From Gammaproteobacteria bacterium (GTDB lineage: Bacteria > Pseudomonadota > Gammaproteobacteria > Pseudomonadales > Halieaceae), in contig JAUICG010000003.1 of NCBI GenBank assembly GCA_030427485.1, positions 124,001-188,000 of the forward strand: a stretch of DNA of 64,000 nt, written 5' to 3'. The translations under genes were made by a program, and so were the position numbers. This document shows positions 55,438 through 64,000 of this stretch, piece after piece. Each line of letters begins with the position of its first letter. Positions within the stretch are counted from its first letter, which is position 1. The notes beneath the pieces were generated by a model that was not told where the DNA came from, searched no databases, and was given only the letters and a program-made list of their open reading frames with translations.

Positions 55438-56452
55438 GAGAGCCCCGGTGGACGCTACCCAATACGACTTTGACCAGCGCGACACGAGTCTTCGCGGGCA
55501 ACTGCGCCGGCGTTTTCGCGGCTGGTTGAACCGGCGGGTGCCGCCGGCGCGCGAGGTGACACTGGACCAGCGCCGGATTTTTATCCTGCCCAGCCGAACA
55601 GGCGTTTTTTTCGGCTGTTGCCTGCTGGTGATGCTGGTAGCGGCAATTAATTTCGAGAACAATCTCAGCTACGCGTTGACGTTTTTGCTGGCCACGCTGT
55701 TTGTTGTGGCGACCCTGCATACCTATGCCAATTTGTCGGGACTTACCATACGAGCGATGCGCGCCCAACCGGCGTTTCCGGGGCAGCAGACGGAGTTCCT
55801 GGTCATGGTGGAACGGAGCAAGCAGCGCGACCACTATGCGCTGTACCTGAAATGGTCCGGCAGCAGTGAAACGATGGTCAATCTGGTGGATGCCGACAGG
55901 GTGAAAGTCCAGTTGCATATGCAGGTGGACAAACGCGGCTGGTTCCGTCCAGGGCGCCTGCTGCTGGAATCGACCTATCCGCTGGGATTGCTGCGCTGCT
56001 GGACCTGGATCGATCTCGATTTGCATGCGCTTGTCTATCCACGCCCGATTGCTTCCGCGGAGTTGCCCGGACTGGCCACGGATACACCGGACGGCGCAGC
56101 GGCAATGGTGATGGGCAATGATGATTTCTACGGTTTCCGGGATTACCGCAAGGGGGATTCGCTGCGCCAGGTCCACTGGAAAGGTCTGGCGAAAGGCCAG
56201 TCCATTCAAACCAAACAGTATACCGCCTACGCGGATCGCAGCGTCTGGCTGGACTGGGAACTGTTTCCGGGCATGGGTGTGGAACAGCGTTTGTCCCATC
56301 TGTGCTACTGGGTGCTGGTGTTCGATGAACGCCGTGAGGAGTATGGTTTGCGCCTGCCGGGCGTAACCATAGGGCCCGCGCTTGGCGAAAAACATCGCGA
56401 GCAGGTGCTTAAGGAACTCGCGCTGTTCGGCAAAGGGGAGGCCGGCCGGTGA
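55421..56452 (+). CDS. DUF58 domain membrane protein
   Basis: Protein of 343 residues: two membrane helices at about 55-100 (VFFGCCLLVMLVAAINFENN, ALTFLLATLFVVATLHTYA) and a C-terminal DUF58 region with FYGFRDYRKGDSLRQVHWKGLAKGQ, the family signature, which has a vWA-related fold. Start taken at ATG 55421; a GTG at 55448 with GAGAG upstream is an equal option. Middle member of the MoxR-DUF58-TgpA operon; overlaps tgpA by 4 bases. Confidence 0.88.
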   Translation: MSWDAERAPVDATQYDFDQRDTSLRGQLRRRFRGWLNRRVPPAREVTLDQRRIFILPSRTGVFFGCCLLVMLVAAINFENNLSYALTFLLATLFVVATLHTYANLSGLTIRAMRAQPAFPGQQTEFLVMVERSKQRDHYALYLKWSGSSETMVNLVDADRVKVQLHMQVDKRGWFRPGRLLLESTYPLGLLRCWTWIDLDLHALVYPRPIASAELPGLATDTPDGAAAMVMGNDDFYGFRDYRKGDSLRQVHWKGLAKGQSIQTKQYTAYADRSVWLDWELFPGMGVEQRLSHLCYWVLVFDERREEYGLRLPGVTIGPALGEKHREQVLKELALFGKGEAGR

Positions 56453-58473
56453 ACGTGCTGCAGCAGGTACCCCGCAACGCGCTGATGTGGATCATCATCA
56501 GCCTGTTCGCGCTGGTGGCCCCGCACATTGGCCGCCTGCCGATCTGGGTGCTCGCCGTCTATGTCATCGCCGTTGTCTGGCGTTTACAGGTGCACCGGGG
56601 ACGCTGGTCCTTTCCCGGCCGTTGGGTCAAGGTGGCGATGACGACCAGCGGCTTTGTGGGAATCTATGCCAGCTACGGCACCCTGGTCGGCCTCGAGCCG
56701 ACGGTGGCCCTGTTGCTGACCGCGTTTGCGCTCAAGTTCATTGAACTGTCGCAGCGCAAGGACGCTTATGTGCTGCTGTTCCTGGGCTATTTTATTTGCA
56801 TAACGGAATTCCTGTTCAGTCAGGATCTGTTGATTACCCTGTATTCAGTGATCAATGTGCTGCTGGTCACCACGGCGCTGGTAGCCCTGCACCAGCCCGG
56901 ACTGGACCAGTTCAATCGCGGGACGATGCGCCTTGCGGGCGTCATGTTGTTGCAGGCTGTGCCGTTAATGGTGGTGCTGTTTTTTGTGTTTCCACGCTTC
57001 GGTCCGTTGTGGACGGTGCCGATCAAGAGTCACGCCGCGAAGACCGGAATGAGCGATTTTATGAAACCGGGCGATGTGGCCAGCCTCAGCCAGTCCGACG
57101 AGGTTGCCTTCAGGGTGAAATTCGACGGCGAGATTCCGGAGAAGTCAGCGCTGTACTGGCGCGGCCTGGTCTTCAGTCGGCTGGAGCAGGATGTCTGGTC
57201 GGGCCTGGGTTACTATGACGTGCCCCTGGAAGAGCAGCGCCCGGACGAGGTGGCGATCTCCGGCCAACCGCTGCGCTACAGCGTGATCATGGAATCCACC
57301 CAGCAAAACTGGCTTTACGGGCTGCGCTACGCCAGGGCCCGCTCGCCCGGTGTAATGCACTCGTCCGATTTCAGGATGATGTCGCCCGCACCGCTGGAAT
57401 CGGAGTACCTCTACCGGGTCGAGAGCTGGACGGATGTACCGGTGGACCTGGACCTGTCGGACTGGCGGCGCAAGACAGAGACCAAGCTCCCGCCACAGGG
57501 AAACAATCGCACGCGAGAACTGGCGCTGGAACTGCGGGAATCTGCAGGTAGCGATGAGGCTTTTGTAGAGCAGGTGCTGGAAAAGTTCAACAGCGAGGAT
57601 TACGTCTATACATTGCAGCCCGGGCGACTGACCGGCTCCAACCCTATTGACGACTTCCTGTTCCAGGCCCGACGCGGATTTTGCGAGCACTACGCCTCGG
57701 CGTTTGTGTTCATGATGCGCGCGGCCGATGTGCCGGCGAGGGTCGTGGCGGGTTACCAGGGCGGGGAAATCAACCCGCTGAACAAGACCGTGATCGTGCA
57801 CCAGTTCGATGCGCACGCCTGGGCCGAGGTGTGGCTGGAAAACAGGGGTTGGGTGCGCGTAGATCCGACATCGGCGGTGTCCCCGCTGCGAATCGAGATG
57901 GGCCTGGAGGAGGCGATGGCGTCCGAGGGCAGCTTCCTGGCGGCTGCGCCCCTGTCCCCGCTGCGCTACCGCAGTATCCCGCTGCTGAACCAGCTGCGCC
58001 TGCGCTACGATGCATTGACCTACCGCTGGCAAAGCTGGGTGGTGGGCTTCGACAGTGAACAGCAGTTTGATTTGCTACACACCCTGTTCGGAGAGATCAG
58101 TACGCGCGTGTTTGCGACGCTGTTGTTGGGAAGTTGGGCGCTGGTGCTGGTTCCCGTGGCGATATCGCTCTTTTTCAAGCGCGACACGTATCCTGTGAGC
58201 CCGCTGGACAAGTACTATCGGCTCTTTTGCGATCGCATGGCCGAACTCGGCCTGATACGCGGGCCGGGAGAAACACCCGGTCATTTCGCGCAGCGAGCGG
58301 TGGAGGCGCTACCGGGGTTCGCAGACGAACTGCGGCGAATTACCGGACTGTACAACGATCTCGCATACGCCGGAGTGAAGGACAAGGACGAACTGGCGCA
58401 GTTCACCCGGGCTGTCAGTCGCTTCAGGCCTGACCGGCGCAGGGGCTTGCTCGAGGAGGACACCACGCTGTAG
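56449..58473 (+). CDS. tgpA: TgpA-type transglutaminase membrane protein
   Basis: Protein of 674 residues: a DUF3488 N-terminal part with about six membrane helices, a periplasmic transglutaminase-like core, and a last helix near 555-575. The catalytic triad is visible: Cys412 (RRGFCEHYA), His456 (FDAHAWAEVWL) and Asp472 (VRVDPTSAV). In Pseudomonas the relative TgpA is essential and acts in the periplasm; the substrate is unknown. Follows the DUF58 gene with a 4-base overlap. Confidence 0.9.
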   Translation: MNVLQQVPRNALMWIIISLFALVAPHIGRLPIWVLAVYVIAVVWRLQVHRGRWSFPGRWVKVAMTTSGFVGIYASYGTLVGLEPTVALLLTAFALKFIELSQRKDAYVLLFLGYFICITEFLFSQDLLITLYSVINVLLVTTALVALHQPGLDQFNRGTMRLAGVMLLQAVPLMVVLFFVFPRFGPLWTVPIKSHAAKTGMSDFMKPGDVASLSQSDEVAFRVKFDGEIPEKSALYWRGLVFSRLEQDVWSGLGYYDVPLEEQRPDEVAISGQPLRYSVIMESTQQNWLYGLRYARARSPGVMHSSDFRMMSPAPLESEYLYRVESWTDVPVDLDLSDWRRKTETKLPPQGNNRTRELALELRESAGSDEAFVEQVLEKFNSEDYVYTLQPGRLTGSNPIDDFLFQARRGFCEHYASAFVFMMRAADVPARVVAGYQGGEINPLNKTVIVHQFDAHAWAEVWLENRGWVRVDPTSAVSPLRIEMGLEEAMASEGSFLAAAPLSPLRYRSIPLLNQLRLRYDALTYRWQSWVVGFDSEQQFDLLHTLFGEISTRVFATLLLGSWALVLVPVAISLFFKRDTYPVSPLDKYYRLFCDRMAELGLIRGPGETPGHFAQRAVEALPGFADELRRITGLYNDLAYAGVKDKDELAQFTRAVSRFRPDRRRGLLEEDTTL

Positions 58474-58506
58474 TGTCCTGTCCGATTAATGTGCCTGAAA
58501 CAGCAA

Positions 58507-61122
58507 TCAGGCGCGCAGTTCCTGTATCTCCACCGCGGCAATCCGGGCGCCTTCCTCGGCGCTCTTCTGGAACTCGGCAATGCGGTCAAAGTTGAGGTAG
58601 CGGTAGATGTCGGCTGCCATCGAGTCGATGTTTTCAGCGTACTCCATGTACTCAGCCGGCGTTGGCAATTTGCCCAGTATCGCGCCCACCGAAGCCAGTT
58701 CCGCGGAGGTCAGGTAGACATTCGCGCCGTCGCCGAGCCGGTTGGGGAAGTTGCGGGTAGAGGTTGACAGCACCGTCGAGTTGGCGGCGACCCGCGCCTG
58801 GTTGCCCATGCACAGGGAACAGCCCGGCATCTCTGTACGTGCGCCGGAGGCGCCGAAGATATTGTAGTAGCCTTCCTCCATCAACTGGTGTTCATCCATT
58901 CGCGTGGGGGGAACAATCCACATCCGGGTGGATATTGTGCCCTTGTGCTGATCCAGCAGTTTACCCGCGGCGCGAAAATGCCCGATGTTGGTCATACAGC
59001 TACCGATAAATACCTCGTCCACTTTATCGCCGGCCACGTCGGACAACAGCCGCGCATCGTCAGGGTCGTTGGGCGCGCAAACGATGGGTTCCCTGACCTC
59101 GGCAAGGTCGATCTCTATCACGGCCTTGTACTCGGCATCGGCATCGGCCTTCATCAATGTCGGGTTCGCCAGCCATTCCTCCATCTTGCGGGCGCGGCGT
59201 TCAAGTGTACGCTTGTCGCCGTAGCCTTCCGCAATCATGGTGCGCAGCAATACGATATTGGAACGCAGGTACTCGGCGATGGTGTCCTCGTTCAACGCGA
59301 TGGTACAGCCGGCAGCGGAGCGTTCGGCTGAGGCGTCTGACAATTCAAATGCCTGTTCCACGGTGAGGTCGCCCAGGCCCTCGATTTCGAGAATGCGTCC
59401 GGAGAAAATGTTTTTCTTGCCTTTTTTATCCACGGTCAGCAACCCCTGCTTGATCGCGTAGAAGGGGATTGCGTGCACCAGGTCGCGCAGGGTGATGCCG
59501 GGTTGCATCTTGCCCTTGAAGCGCACCAGAACCGACTCGGGCATATCCAGCGGCATCACCCCGGTGGCGGCGGCGAATGCCACCAGGCCCGACCCGGCGG
59601 GAAAGGAAATGCCCATCGGGAAGCGGGTGTGCGAATCGCCGCCGGTGCCCACGGTATCCGGCAGCAACATGCGGTTCAGCCAGGAGTGGATAATGCCGTC
59701 CCCGGGGCGCAGAGAGACCCCCCCGCGCGTCATGATGAAATCGGGCAGCGAGTGCTGGGTTTCGATATCAACCGGCTTGGGGTAGGCGGCGGTATGGCAG
59801 AACGACTGCATGGTGAGGTCGGCGGAGAAACCGAGACACGCGAGGTCCTTCAGTTCGTCGCGGGTCATCGGGCCGGTCGTGTCCTGGGACCCCACCGTGG
59901 TCATCCGCGGCTCGCAGTAGGTACCGGGCCGGATACCTTCGGTACCACAGGCTTTGCCCACCATTTTCTGTGCCAGCGTGAATCCCTTTCCGGTATCGCC
60001 CGGTTGTTCCGGTTTGCGAAACAGGTCGGAGGGGGACAGGCCCAGCGCTTCGCGCGCCCGTGTGGTCAGGCCGCGGCCGATAATCAGGTTGATTCGGCCG
60101 CCGGCGCGCACTTCATCCAGCAGCACATCGGATTTCAGCGTGAACTCGCTCAGCACGTCGCCGGACTCGGACAGGATCTTGCCGTCATAGGGCCGGATGT
60201 CAATTACGTCGCCCATGCCCAGCTTCTCGACCGGTGCTTCGAACACGAGGGCGCCGGCGTCCTCCATGGTGTTGTAGAAAATCGGCGCCACGTTGCCGCC
60301 GATGCAGATTCCGCCGCTCTTCTTGTTCGGTACGCCGTCTATCTCCTCGCCGAAATACCAGAGCACGGAATTGGTCGCGGATTTGCGTGAAGAGCCGGTA
60401 CCGACCACGTCGCCGACGAGCGCGACCGGCAGGCCTTTCTGTTGCAGCGCCTCGATCTGTTTCAGCGGGCCGGTGACGCCGTGCTCCTCGGGCTCCAGGC
60501 CATCCCTCGTCATTTTGTACATGGCCAGCGCGTGCAGCGGAATATCGGGGCGTGACCAGGCATCCGGTGCGGGAGAGAGGTCATCCGTATTGGTTTCCCC
60601 GGTGACCTTGAAGACCGATACCTTGATCGATTCAGGTACTTCAGGCTGGCTGGTGAACCATTCGCCGTCGGCCCATGACTGCATCACGCTGCGCGCGTTC
60701 TCGTTGCCCGATTTCGCCAGTTCGGCCACGTCGTGAAAGGCCTCGAAGACCAGCAGTGTATGCTTGAGTTCAGTGGCTGCCGCGGCGCCCAGCTCGGCAT
60801 CCGTCAGCTGGCCCACCAGTGTCTCGATATTGTATCCGCCATGCATGTTGCCCAGCAGTTTTACCGCGTGCAGCTTGTCGATCAGCGGGCAGTCCGCTTC
60901 TCCGTTGACGATCGCCGACAGGAAGCCGGCCTTGACGTAAGCGGCCTCGTCCACACCCGGCGGCACCCGGTTACTGATCAGGTCAAGCAGGAACGCTTCC
61001 TCGCCGGCCGGCGGGTTCTTCAGCAGTTCCACCAGTTCCGCCACCTGCTCGGCCTTCAGCGGTTTCGGGGGGATATTCTGGGCGGCACGTTCTGCCGCGT
61101 GAGTGCGATACGCTTCTAGCAC
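58507..61122 (-). CDS. acnB: Aconitate hydratase B
   Basis: Iron-sulfur enzyme of 871 residues that isomerises citrate to isocitrate; also known to bind RNA when the cluster is lost. HEAT-like N-terminus [43 protein letters not shown], the swivel domain [19 protein letters not shown], and cluster ligands in [17 protein letters not shown] and [11 protein letters not shown] choose the GTG at 61122 because AAGGAG lies 8 bases upstream and the product then begins MLEAYRTH like E. coli AcnB (MLEEYRKH). An ATG at 61140 would include the ribosome site itself. Confidence 0.96.
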   Translation of the reverse strand: MLEAYRTHAAERAAQNIPPKPLKAEQVAELVELLKNPPAGEEAFLLDLISNRVPPGVDEAAYVKAGFLSAIVNGEADCPLIDKLHAVKLLGNMHGGYNIETLVGQLTDAELGAAAATELKHTLLVFEAFHDVAELAKSGNENARSVMQSWADGEWFTSQPEVPESIKVSVFKVTGETNTDDLSPAPDAWSRPDIPLHALAMYKMTRDGLEPEEHGVTGPLKQIEALQQKGLPVALVGDVVGTGSSRKSATNSVLWYFGEEIDGVPNKKSGGICIGGNVAPIFYNTMEDAGALVFEAPVEKLGMGDVIDIRPYDGKILSESGDVLSEFTLKSDVLLDEVRAGGRINLIIGRGLTTRAREALGLSPSDLFRKPEQPGDTGKGFTLAQKMVGKACGTEGIRPGTYCEPRMTTVGSQDTTGPMTRDELKDLACLGFSADLTMQSFCHTAAYPKPVDIETQHSLPDFIMTRGGVSLRPGDGIIHSWLNRMLLPDTVGTGGDSHTRFPMGISFPAGSGLVAFAAATGVMPLDMPESVLVRFKGKMQPGITLRDLVHAIPFYAIKQGLLTVDKKGKKNIFSGRILEIEGLGDLTVEQAFELSDASAERSAAGCTIALNEDTIAEYLRSNIVLLRTMIAEGYGDKRTLERRARKMEEWLANPTLMKADADAEYKAVIEIDLAEVREPIVCAPNDPDDARLLSDVAGDKVDEVFIGSCMTNIGHFRAAGKLLDQHKGTISTRMWIVPPTRMDEHQLMEEGYYNIFGASGARTEMPGCSLCMGNQARVAANSTVLSTSTRNFPNRLGDGANVYLTSAELASVGAILGKLPTPAEYMEYAENIDSMAADIYRYLNFDRIAEFQKSAEEGARIAAVEIQELRA

Positions 61123-61202
61123 AATAGAGCTCCTTTGCATTGCCTGTAGCGCCCCCGAATAGGCCTGGGACGCGTGTTTGGAAGAGATGAAAGCAGGCGG
61201 CG

Positions 61203-61230
61203 ATTATAGCGTAGAGTGTATTTAAGATAA
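61203..61230 (-). promoter_or_regulatory. Candidate acnB promoter
   Basis: On the acnB strand, TTATCT (61225-61230) and TATAAT (61203-61208) are 16 bases apart. The -10 box is a perfect sigma-70 match, about 81 bases upstream of the chosen GTG start. Confidence 0.5.
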
Positions 61231-61283
61231 ACGAATCAACCGCTTATATCTCGCATTCATCCGGGTGATACCGTACACTCGCG

Positions 61284-61787
61284 GTGAACTCCCCGTCGCC
61301 GGATACCCTCGCATCAATGCTTGAACGCACTGTCAAAACTCCCTGTATCGGCGTCTGTTCGACCGGTATAGGCGACAGCGTCTGCCGCGGTTGCAAGCGT
61401 TTCAGCCACGAGGTGATCGATTGGAACGGCTATACCATCGCCCAGAAGCGAGCCATTGACTCGCGGTTGTCGGGTTTTCTCTCGCAATGTGTCAGCAACA
61501 AGCTGCAGGTACTCGACGCGGCATTGCTCAAATGGCAGCTGGGCGTGCAGCAGGTTCGCTACGTCGCGCACCACGACGAATATTGTTGGGTATTCAGTCT
61601 GTTGAAAGCCGGGGCGGGGCAGATCGGTAACACGCGGGAGTACGGATTTGAGGTGGACCTGCGCTATCGCGGACTGCCACTGGTGGAACTGCGCGAGCAG
61701 ATCGACCGGGAGTTCTATATTCTTTCGGAGGCGCATTACGAGCGCTATATGCTCACGCCCGACCTGTTTCGTGAGCAGGCCCGGTGA
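61284..61787 (+). CDS. DUF1289 domain protein
   Basis: Protein of 167 residues. Residues 17-60 form the DUF1289 module CIGVCSTGIGDSVCRGCKRFSHEVIDW, with four cysteines (CxxxC and CxxC) able to hold a metal or iron-sulfur cluster. The rest, about 100 residues, is helical and unlike the common short DUF1289 proteins. GTG start at 61284 or ATG at 61317 are both possible. Overlaps miaE by 4 bases. Function unknown; its link with miaE hints at a redox or iron role. Confidence 0.82.
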   Translation: MNSPSPDTLASMLERTVKTPCIGVCSTGIGDSVCRGCKRFSHEVIDWNGYTIAQKRAIDSRLSGFLSQCVSNKLQVLDAALLKWQLGVQQVRYVAHHDEYCWVFSLLKAGAGQIGNTREYGFEVDLRYRGLPLVELREQIDREFYILSEAHYERYMLTPDLFREQAR

Positions 61788-62434
61788 CTGCGCCGACTGC
61801 GATCACAGCGATACATTCCTTCCTGCAGTGTCCCACACCCCCTGCCTGGGTAGAGTGGGCCTTGCAGAACCCCGAATTACTGCTGATTGATCACGCCAAT
61901 TGCGAGAAAAAAGCGGCGTCCACCGCGCTGAACCTGATGTATCGCTATGTGGAGCATTACACGCTGTTGGACAGGCTCTCACGACTGGCGCGAGAGGAAT
62001 TGCGACACTTCGAGCAGGTGATTGCAATTATGCGAGCGCGTGGAATCGACTATCGCCAGATCGCGGCCTCGCGCTACGCGGGCGCATTGCGTGAGCAGGT
62101 GCGACAGCGCGATCCCGCGAAACTGGTGGATACCCTGCTGGTGGGGGCCATAATCGAGGCCCGCTCCTGCGAACGCTTCGCCGCGCTGGCGCCTGCGCTG
62201 GACCCCGAGTTGTCCGGGTTTTACCTGTCGCTGTTAAAGTCTGAATCCAGGCACTTCATGGATTACCTCCAACTGGCCGAGACCCTGGGGTCGAAAGAGG
62301 ACATCGCGGAGCGGCTGCCGGTATTGCTGGCATACGAGCGGGAACTGGTCGAGACGCCGGACACCGAGTTCAGGTTCCACAGCGGTGTGCCACACCGCCT
62401 TTCAGGTGGGCTGGGAAACGGGCGTACTCACTGA
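61784..62434 (+). CDS. miaE: tRNA-(ms2io6A37) hydroxylase MiaE
   Basis: Non-heme di-iron monooxygenase of 216 residues that hydroxylates the isopentenyl side chain at A37 of certain tRNAs. LIDHANCEKKAASTALNLMYRY and REELRHFEQV carry the Glu/His iron ligands of the first half, GAIIEARSCERFAAL and LKSESRHFMDYLQLAETL those of the second. Ferritin-like fold. Overlaps the DUF1289 gene by 4 bases. Confidence 0.93.
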   Translation: MTAPTAITAIHSFLQCPTPPAWVEWALQNPELLLIDHANCEKKAASTALNLMYRYVEHYTLLDRLSRLAREELRHFEQVIAIMRARGIDYRQIAASRYAGALREQVRQRDPAKLVDTLLVGAIIEARSCERFAALAPALDPELSGFYLSLLKSESRHFMDYLQLAETLGSKEDIAERLPVLLAYERELVETPDTEFRFHSGVPHRLSGGLGNGRTH

Positions 62435-62475
62435 ATAAGTTGCATTAGAATATAGATTCAACTATTTGATATAGC

Positions 62476-62493
62476 TGATTTTATTTAAAATCA
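62476..62493. repeat. AT-rich palindrome between miaE and ppiB
   Basis: TGATTTTA-TT-TAAAATCA is a perfect inverted repeat of 8-bp arms in the gap between convergent miaE and ppiB. It could mark transcript ends or a regulator site. Confidence 0.4.
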
Positions 62494-62524
62494 ACGCCGG
62501 CTTAGTTGCTGCGCTCGGACCCTG

Positions 62525-62545
62525 GCCGGCCAGGTCCTGGCCGGC
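62525..62545. terminator. GC-rich hairpin after ppiB
   Basis: GCCGGCCAG-GTC-CTGGCCGGC gives a perfect 9-bp stem with a 3-base loop, ten bases past the ppiB stop. No T-run follows on either strand, so intrinsic termination is unproven. Confidence 0.4.
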
Positions 62546-62554
62546 ATACGGGAC

Positions 62555-63052
62555 TTACTCGTCGACAATTACGACCGATTCAATGATGACCGGATCGGAA
62601 GGCACATCCTGGTGACCTTTGCTGCTGGACGTCGGTACGGCGCGGATCTTGTCCAGCACCTCGACACCCTCTGTGACCTTGCCGAACACCGCATAACCCC
62701 ATCCCTGCATATTCTTGCCGCTGTGGTTGAGGAAGTCGTTGTCTTTCACATTGATGAAAAATTGCGCAGTCGCTGAATGTGGATCGGAAGTTCTGGCCAT
62801 CGCTATCGTGCCAAAATCATTCTTGAGACCGTTGTCAGCTTCGTTTTCGATGGGTGCTCCACTGGCTTTCTGCCGCATCTCGGTGTCGAAACCGCCGCCC
62901 TGGATCATAAAATTGTCGATGACGCGGTGGAAAATTGTGCCGTCGTAAAAGCCATCACGAGCGTAGCTGATGAAATTGGCAACGGTTTTTGGCGCTTTTT
63001 CGGCGTCCAGTTCAAGCTTAATCTCGCCGAATGTCGTGCGAATGATGACCAT
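62555..63052 (-). CDS. ppiB: Peptidyl-prolyl cis-trans isomerase B (cyclophilin)
   Basis: Cytoplasmic cyclophilin of 165 residues without signal peptide. [19 protein letters not shown] is the catalytic Arg loop, followed by [27 protein letters not shown] and [18 protein letters not shown]. Ribosome site AAGGAAG upstream. Divergent from glnS. Confidence 0.95.
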   Translation of the reverse strand: MVIIRTTFGEIKLELDAEKAPKTVANFISYARDGFYDGTIFHRVIDNFMIQGGGFDTEMRQKASGAPIENEADNGLKNDFGTIAMARTSDPHSATAQFFINVKDNDFLNHSGKNMQGWGYAVFGKVTEGVEVLDKIRAVPTSSSKGHQDVPSDPVIIESVVIVDE

Positions 63053-63221
63053 GTTTACTTCCTTGGGGGTGTCTGTATCAAGCCGGGCAATGATACGGAC
63101 TTTTAGCCTTCAGTAAAACATGTAGCGGGCAAAGATGCCCAGAAATGCGAGATTGGTTTGCACTCGGCCGTGAATTGGCGCTCCCGTGGTGAATTGTCTA
63201 TAAGCGCGACGTGGGAGTCGT

Positions 63222-63227
63222 TATAAT
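63222..63227 (+). promoter_or_regulatory. Candidate -10 box of glnS promoter
   Basis: A perfect TATAAT lies 33 bases before the glnS ATG. The best upstream -35-like stretch is 22 bases away, which is too far, so the -35 is weak or absent. A short inverted repeat (AGTCG...CGACT) flanks the box, with six T after it. Confidence 0.4.
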
Positions 63228-63260
63228 ACGCGACTTTTTTACGGCAGCAGCACACCACCT

Positions 63261-64000
63261 ATGGACGACACACCAGCCAGCAATTTCCTGCAGACCATTA
63301 TCAGCGAGGATCTCGCCAGTGGCCGGGTTGCCACCGTCGTAACCCGCTTTCCCCCCGAACCCAATGGCTTCCTGCATATTGGCCACGCCAAGTCCATCAG
63401 TGTCAATTTCGGGCTGGCGGAAGCGAACGGCGGGCGCTGCAATCTGCGCTTCGACGATACCAATCCGGAAAAGGAGTCCACGGTGTTTACCGAAGCGATC
63501 GAGGCCGATGTGCGCTGGCTGGGCTATCAATGGGACGGTGAGGTACGCTATGCCTCTTCCTACTTCCAGCAATTCTACGACTGGGCCGTGCACCTGGTGG
63601 AGCAGGGGAACGCCTATGTGTGCGACCTCAATGCCGATGAGGCGAGGGAGTACCGCGGCACTTTGACAGAGCCGGGGCGCAACAGCCCGTACCGGGAGCG
63701 CAGCGTGGCGGAAAACCTCGACCTGCTCGCACGCATGAAAGCCGGTGAATTTGCCGAGGGTGCCAGGGTGCTGCGCGCGAAAATCGATATGCGTTCGCCG
63801 AATATCAATATGCGCGACCCGATCCTGTACCGCATTCGCAAAGCGGCGCACCACCAGACAGGTACTGAGTGGTCGATTTATCCGACCTACGATTTCGCCC
63901 ACGGGCAGGAAGATGCGATCGAAGGCGTTACGCATTCAATCTGCACGCTGGAATTCGAAGATCATCGCCCGTTGTACGACTGGTTCCTGGACCACCTGCC
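63261..64000 (+). CDS. glnS: Glutaminyl-tRNA synthetase (5' part)
   Basis: Class I synthetase, the first 246 residues of about 550; the window ends inside the gene. [17 protein letters not shown] is the HIGH motif, [13 protein letters not shown] follows, and [32 protein letters not shown] is the tRNA-binding dinucleotide-fold segment. The N-terminus lacks extra domains. Divergent from ppiB. Confidence 0.96.
   Translation, partial: MDDTPASNFLQTIISEDLASGRVATVVTRFPPEPNGFLHIGHAKSISVNFGLAEANGGRCNLRFDDTNPEKESTVFTEAIEADVRWLGYQWDGEVRYASSYFQQFYDWAVHLVEQGNAYVCDLNADEAREYRGTLTEPGRNSPYRERSVAENLDLLARMKAGEFAEGARVLRAKIDMRSPNINMRDPILYRIRKAAHHQTGTEWSIYPTYDFAHGQEDAIEGVTHSICTLEFEDHRPLYDWFLDHL

Noticed and set aside
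1..64000. tRNA genes, CRISPR arrays, insertion sequences or prophage
   Set aside because: None was recognised by eye. Gaps between genes are short and hold no tRNA-like, repeat-spacer or transposase signals.

Overview
The window is a GC-rich (roughly 60%), densely coded chromosomal segment of a marine-type gammaproteobacterium. Best guess is the Cellvibrionales, Halieaceae/OM60-NOR5 neighbourhood. The grounds are the Pseudomonas-like order leuC-leuD-asd-fimV-truA-trpF-...-accD-folC-(SPOR)-cvpA-purF-metZ, the TamA/TamB, MiaE and AcnB genes, and many fatty-acid/CoA and hydrolase genes. I see no tRNA, rRNA, CRISPR array, prophage or insertion sequence. Both end genes are cut by the window: slt on the left, glnS on the right.

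Region 1 (1-12.3 kb): the 3' end of slt runs with almost no gap into three arsenosugar-type genes (radical SAM ArsS and two small glycosyltransferases). Then come a short lysozyme-like orphan, yciH, slyX, a pair of acyl-CoA dehydrogenases joined to a membrane-anchored amidohydrolase, a RecB-like protein with a degenerate active site and a long disordered tail, an epoxide hydrolase and a small SutA-like protein. Region 2 (12.3-22 kb): a metallo-beta-lactamase-fold hydrolase, a PlsC-type acyltransferase, a DUF1145 protein, a thiolase, a methyltransferase and the TamA-TamB envelope pair.

Region 3 (22-38.8 kb): a nitrobindin-like protein, a YdjM-like membrane protein, an alanine/serine-glyoxylate aminotransferase, an acyl-CoA ligase, pyruvate phosphate dikinase, a luciferase-like oxidoreductase, an unexplained lipoprotein / exported protein / HTH-protein operon, rlmKL, a quinone/enone-type reductase, a small flavoprotein, a thioesterase and a LysR regulator. 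The gap after rlmKL holds two perfect DnaA boxes as an inverted pair beside AT-rich DNA.

Region 4 (38.8-54.5 kb): the biosynthetic backbone, with leucine (leuCD, but no leuB), aspartate semialdehyde (asd), the polar hub protein FimV, tRNA pseudouridine (truA), tryptophan (trpFBA), malonyl-CoA (accD), folate (folC), SPOR and CvpA proteins, purF and metZ. All are on the + strand, often overlapping. Region 5 (54.5-64 kb): a MoxR-DUF58-transglutaminase operon, acnB, a DUF1289 protein with miaE, ppiB and the start of glnS.

The least explained items are the DnaA-box palindrome, the RecB-like pseudo-nuclease, the 30.5-33.1 kb operon and the arsenosugar genes placed behind slt. Most other genes belong to well-known families.
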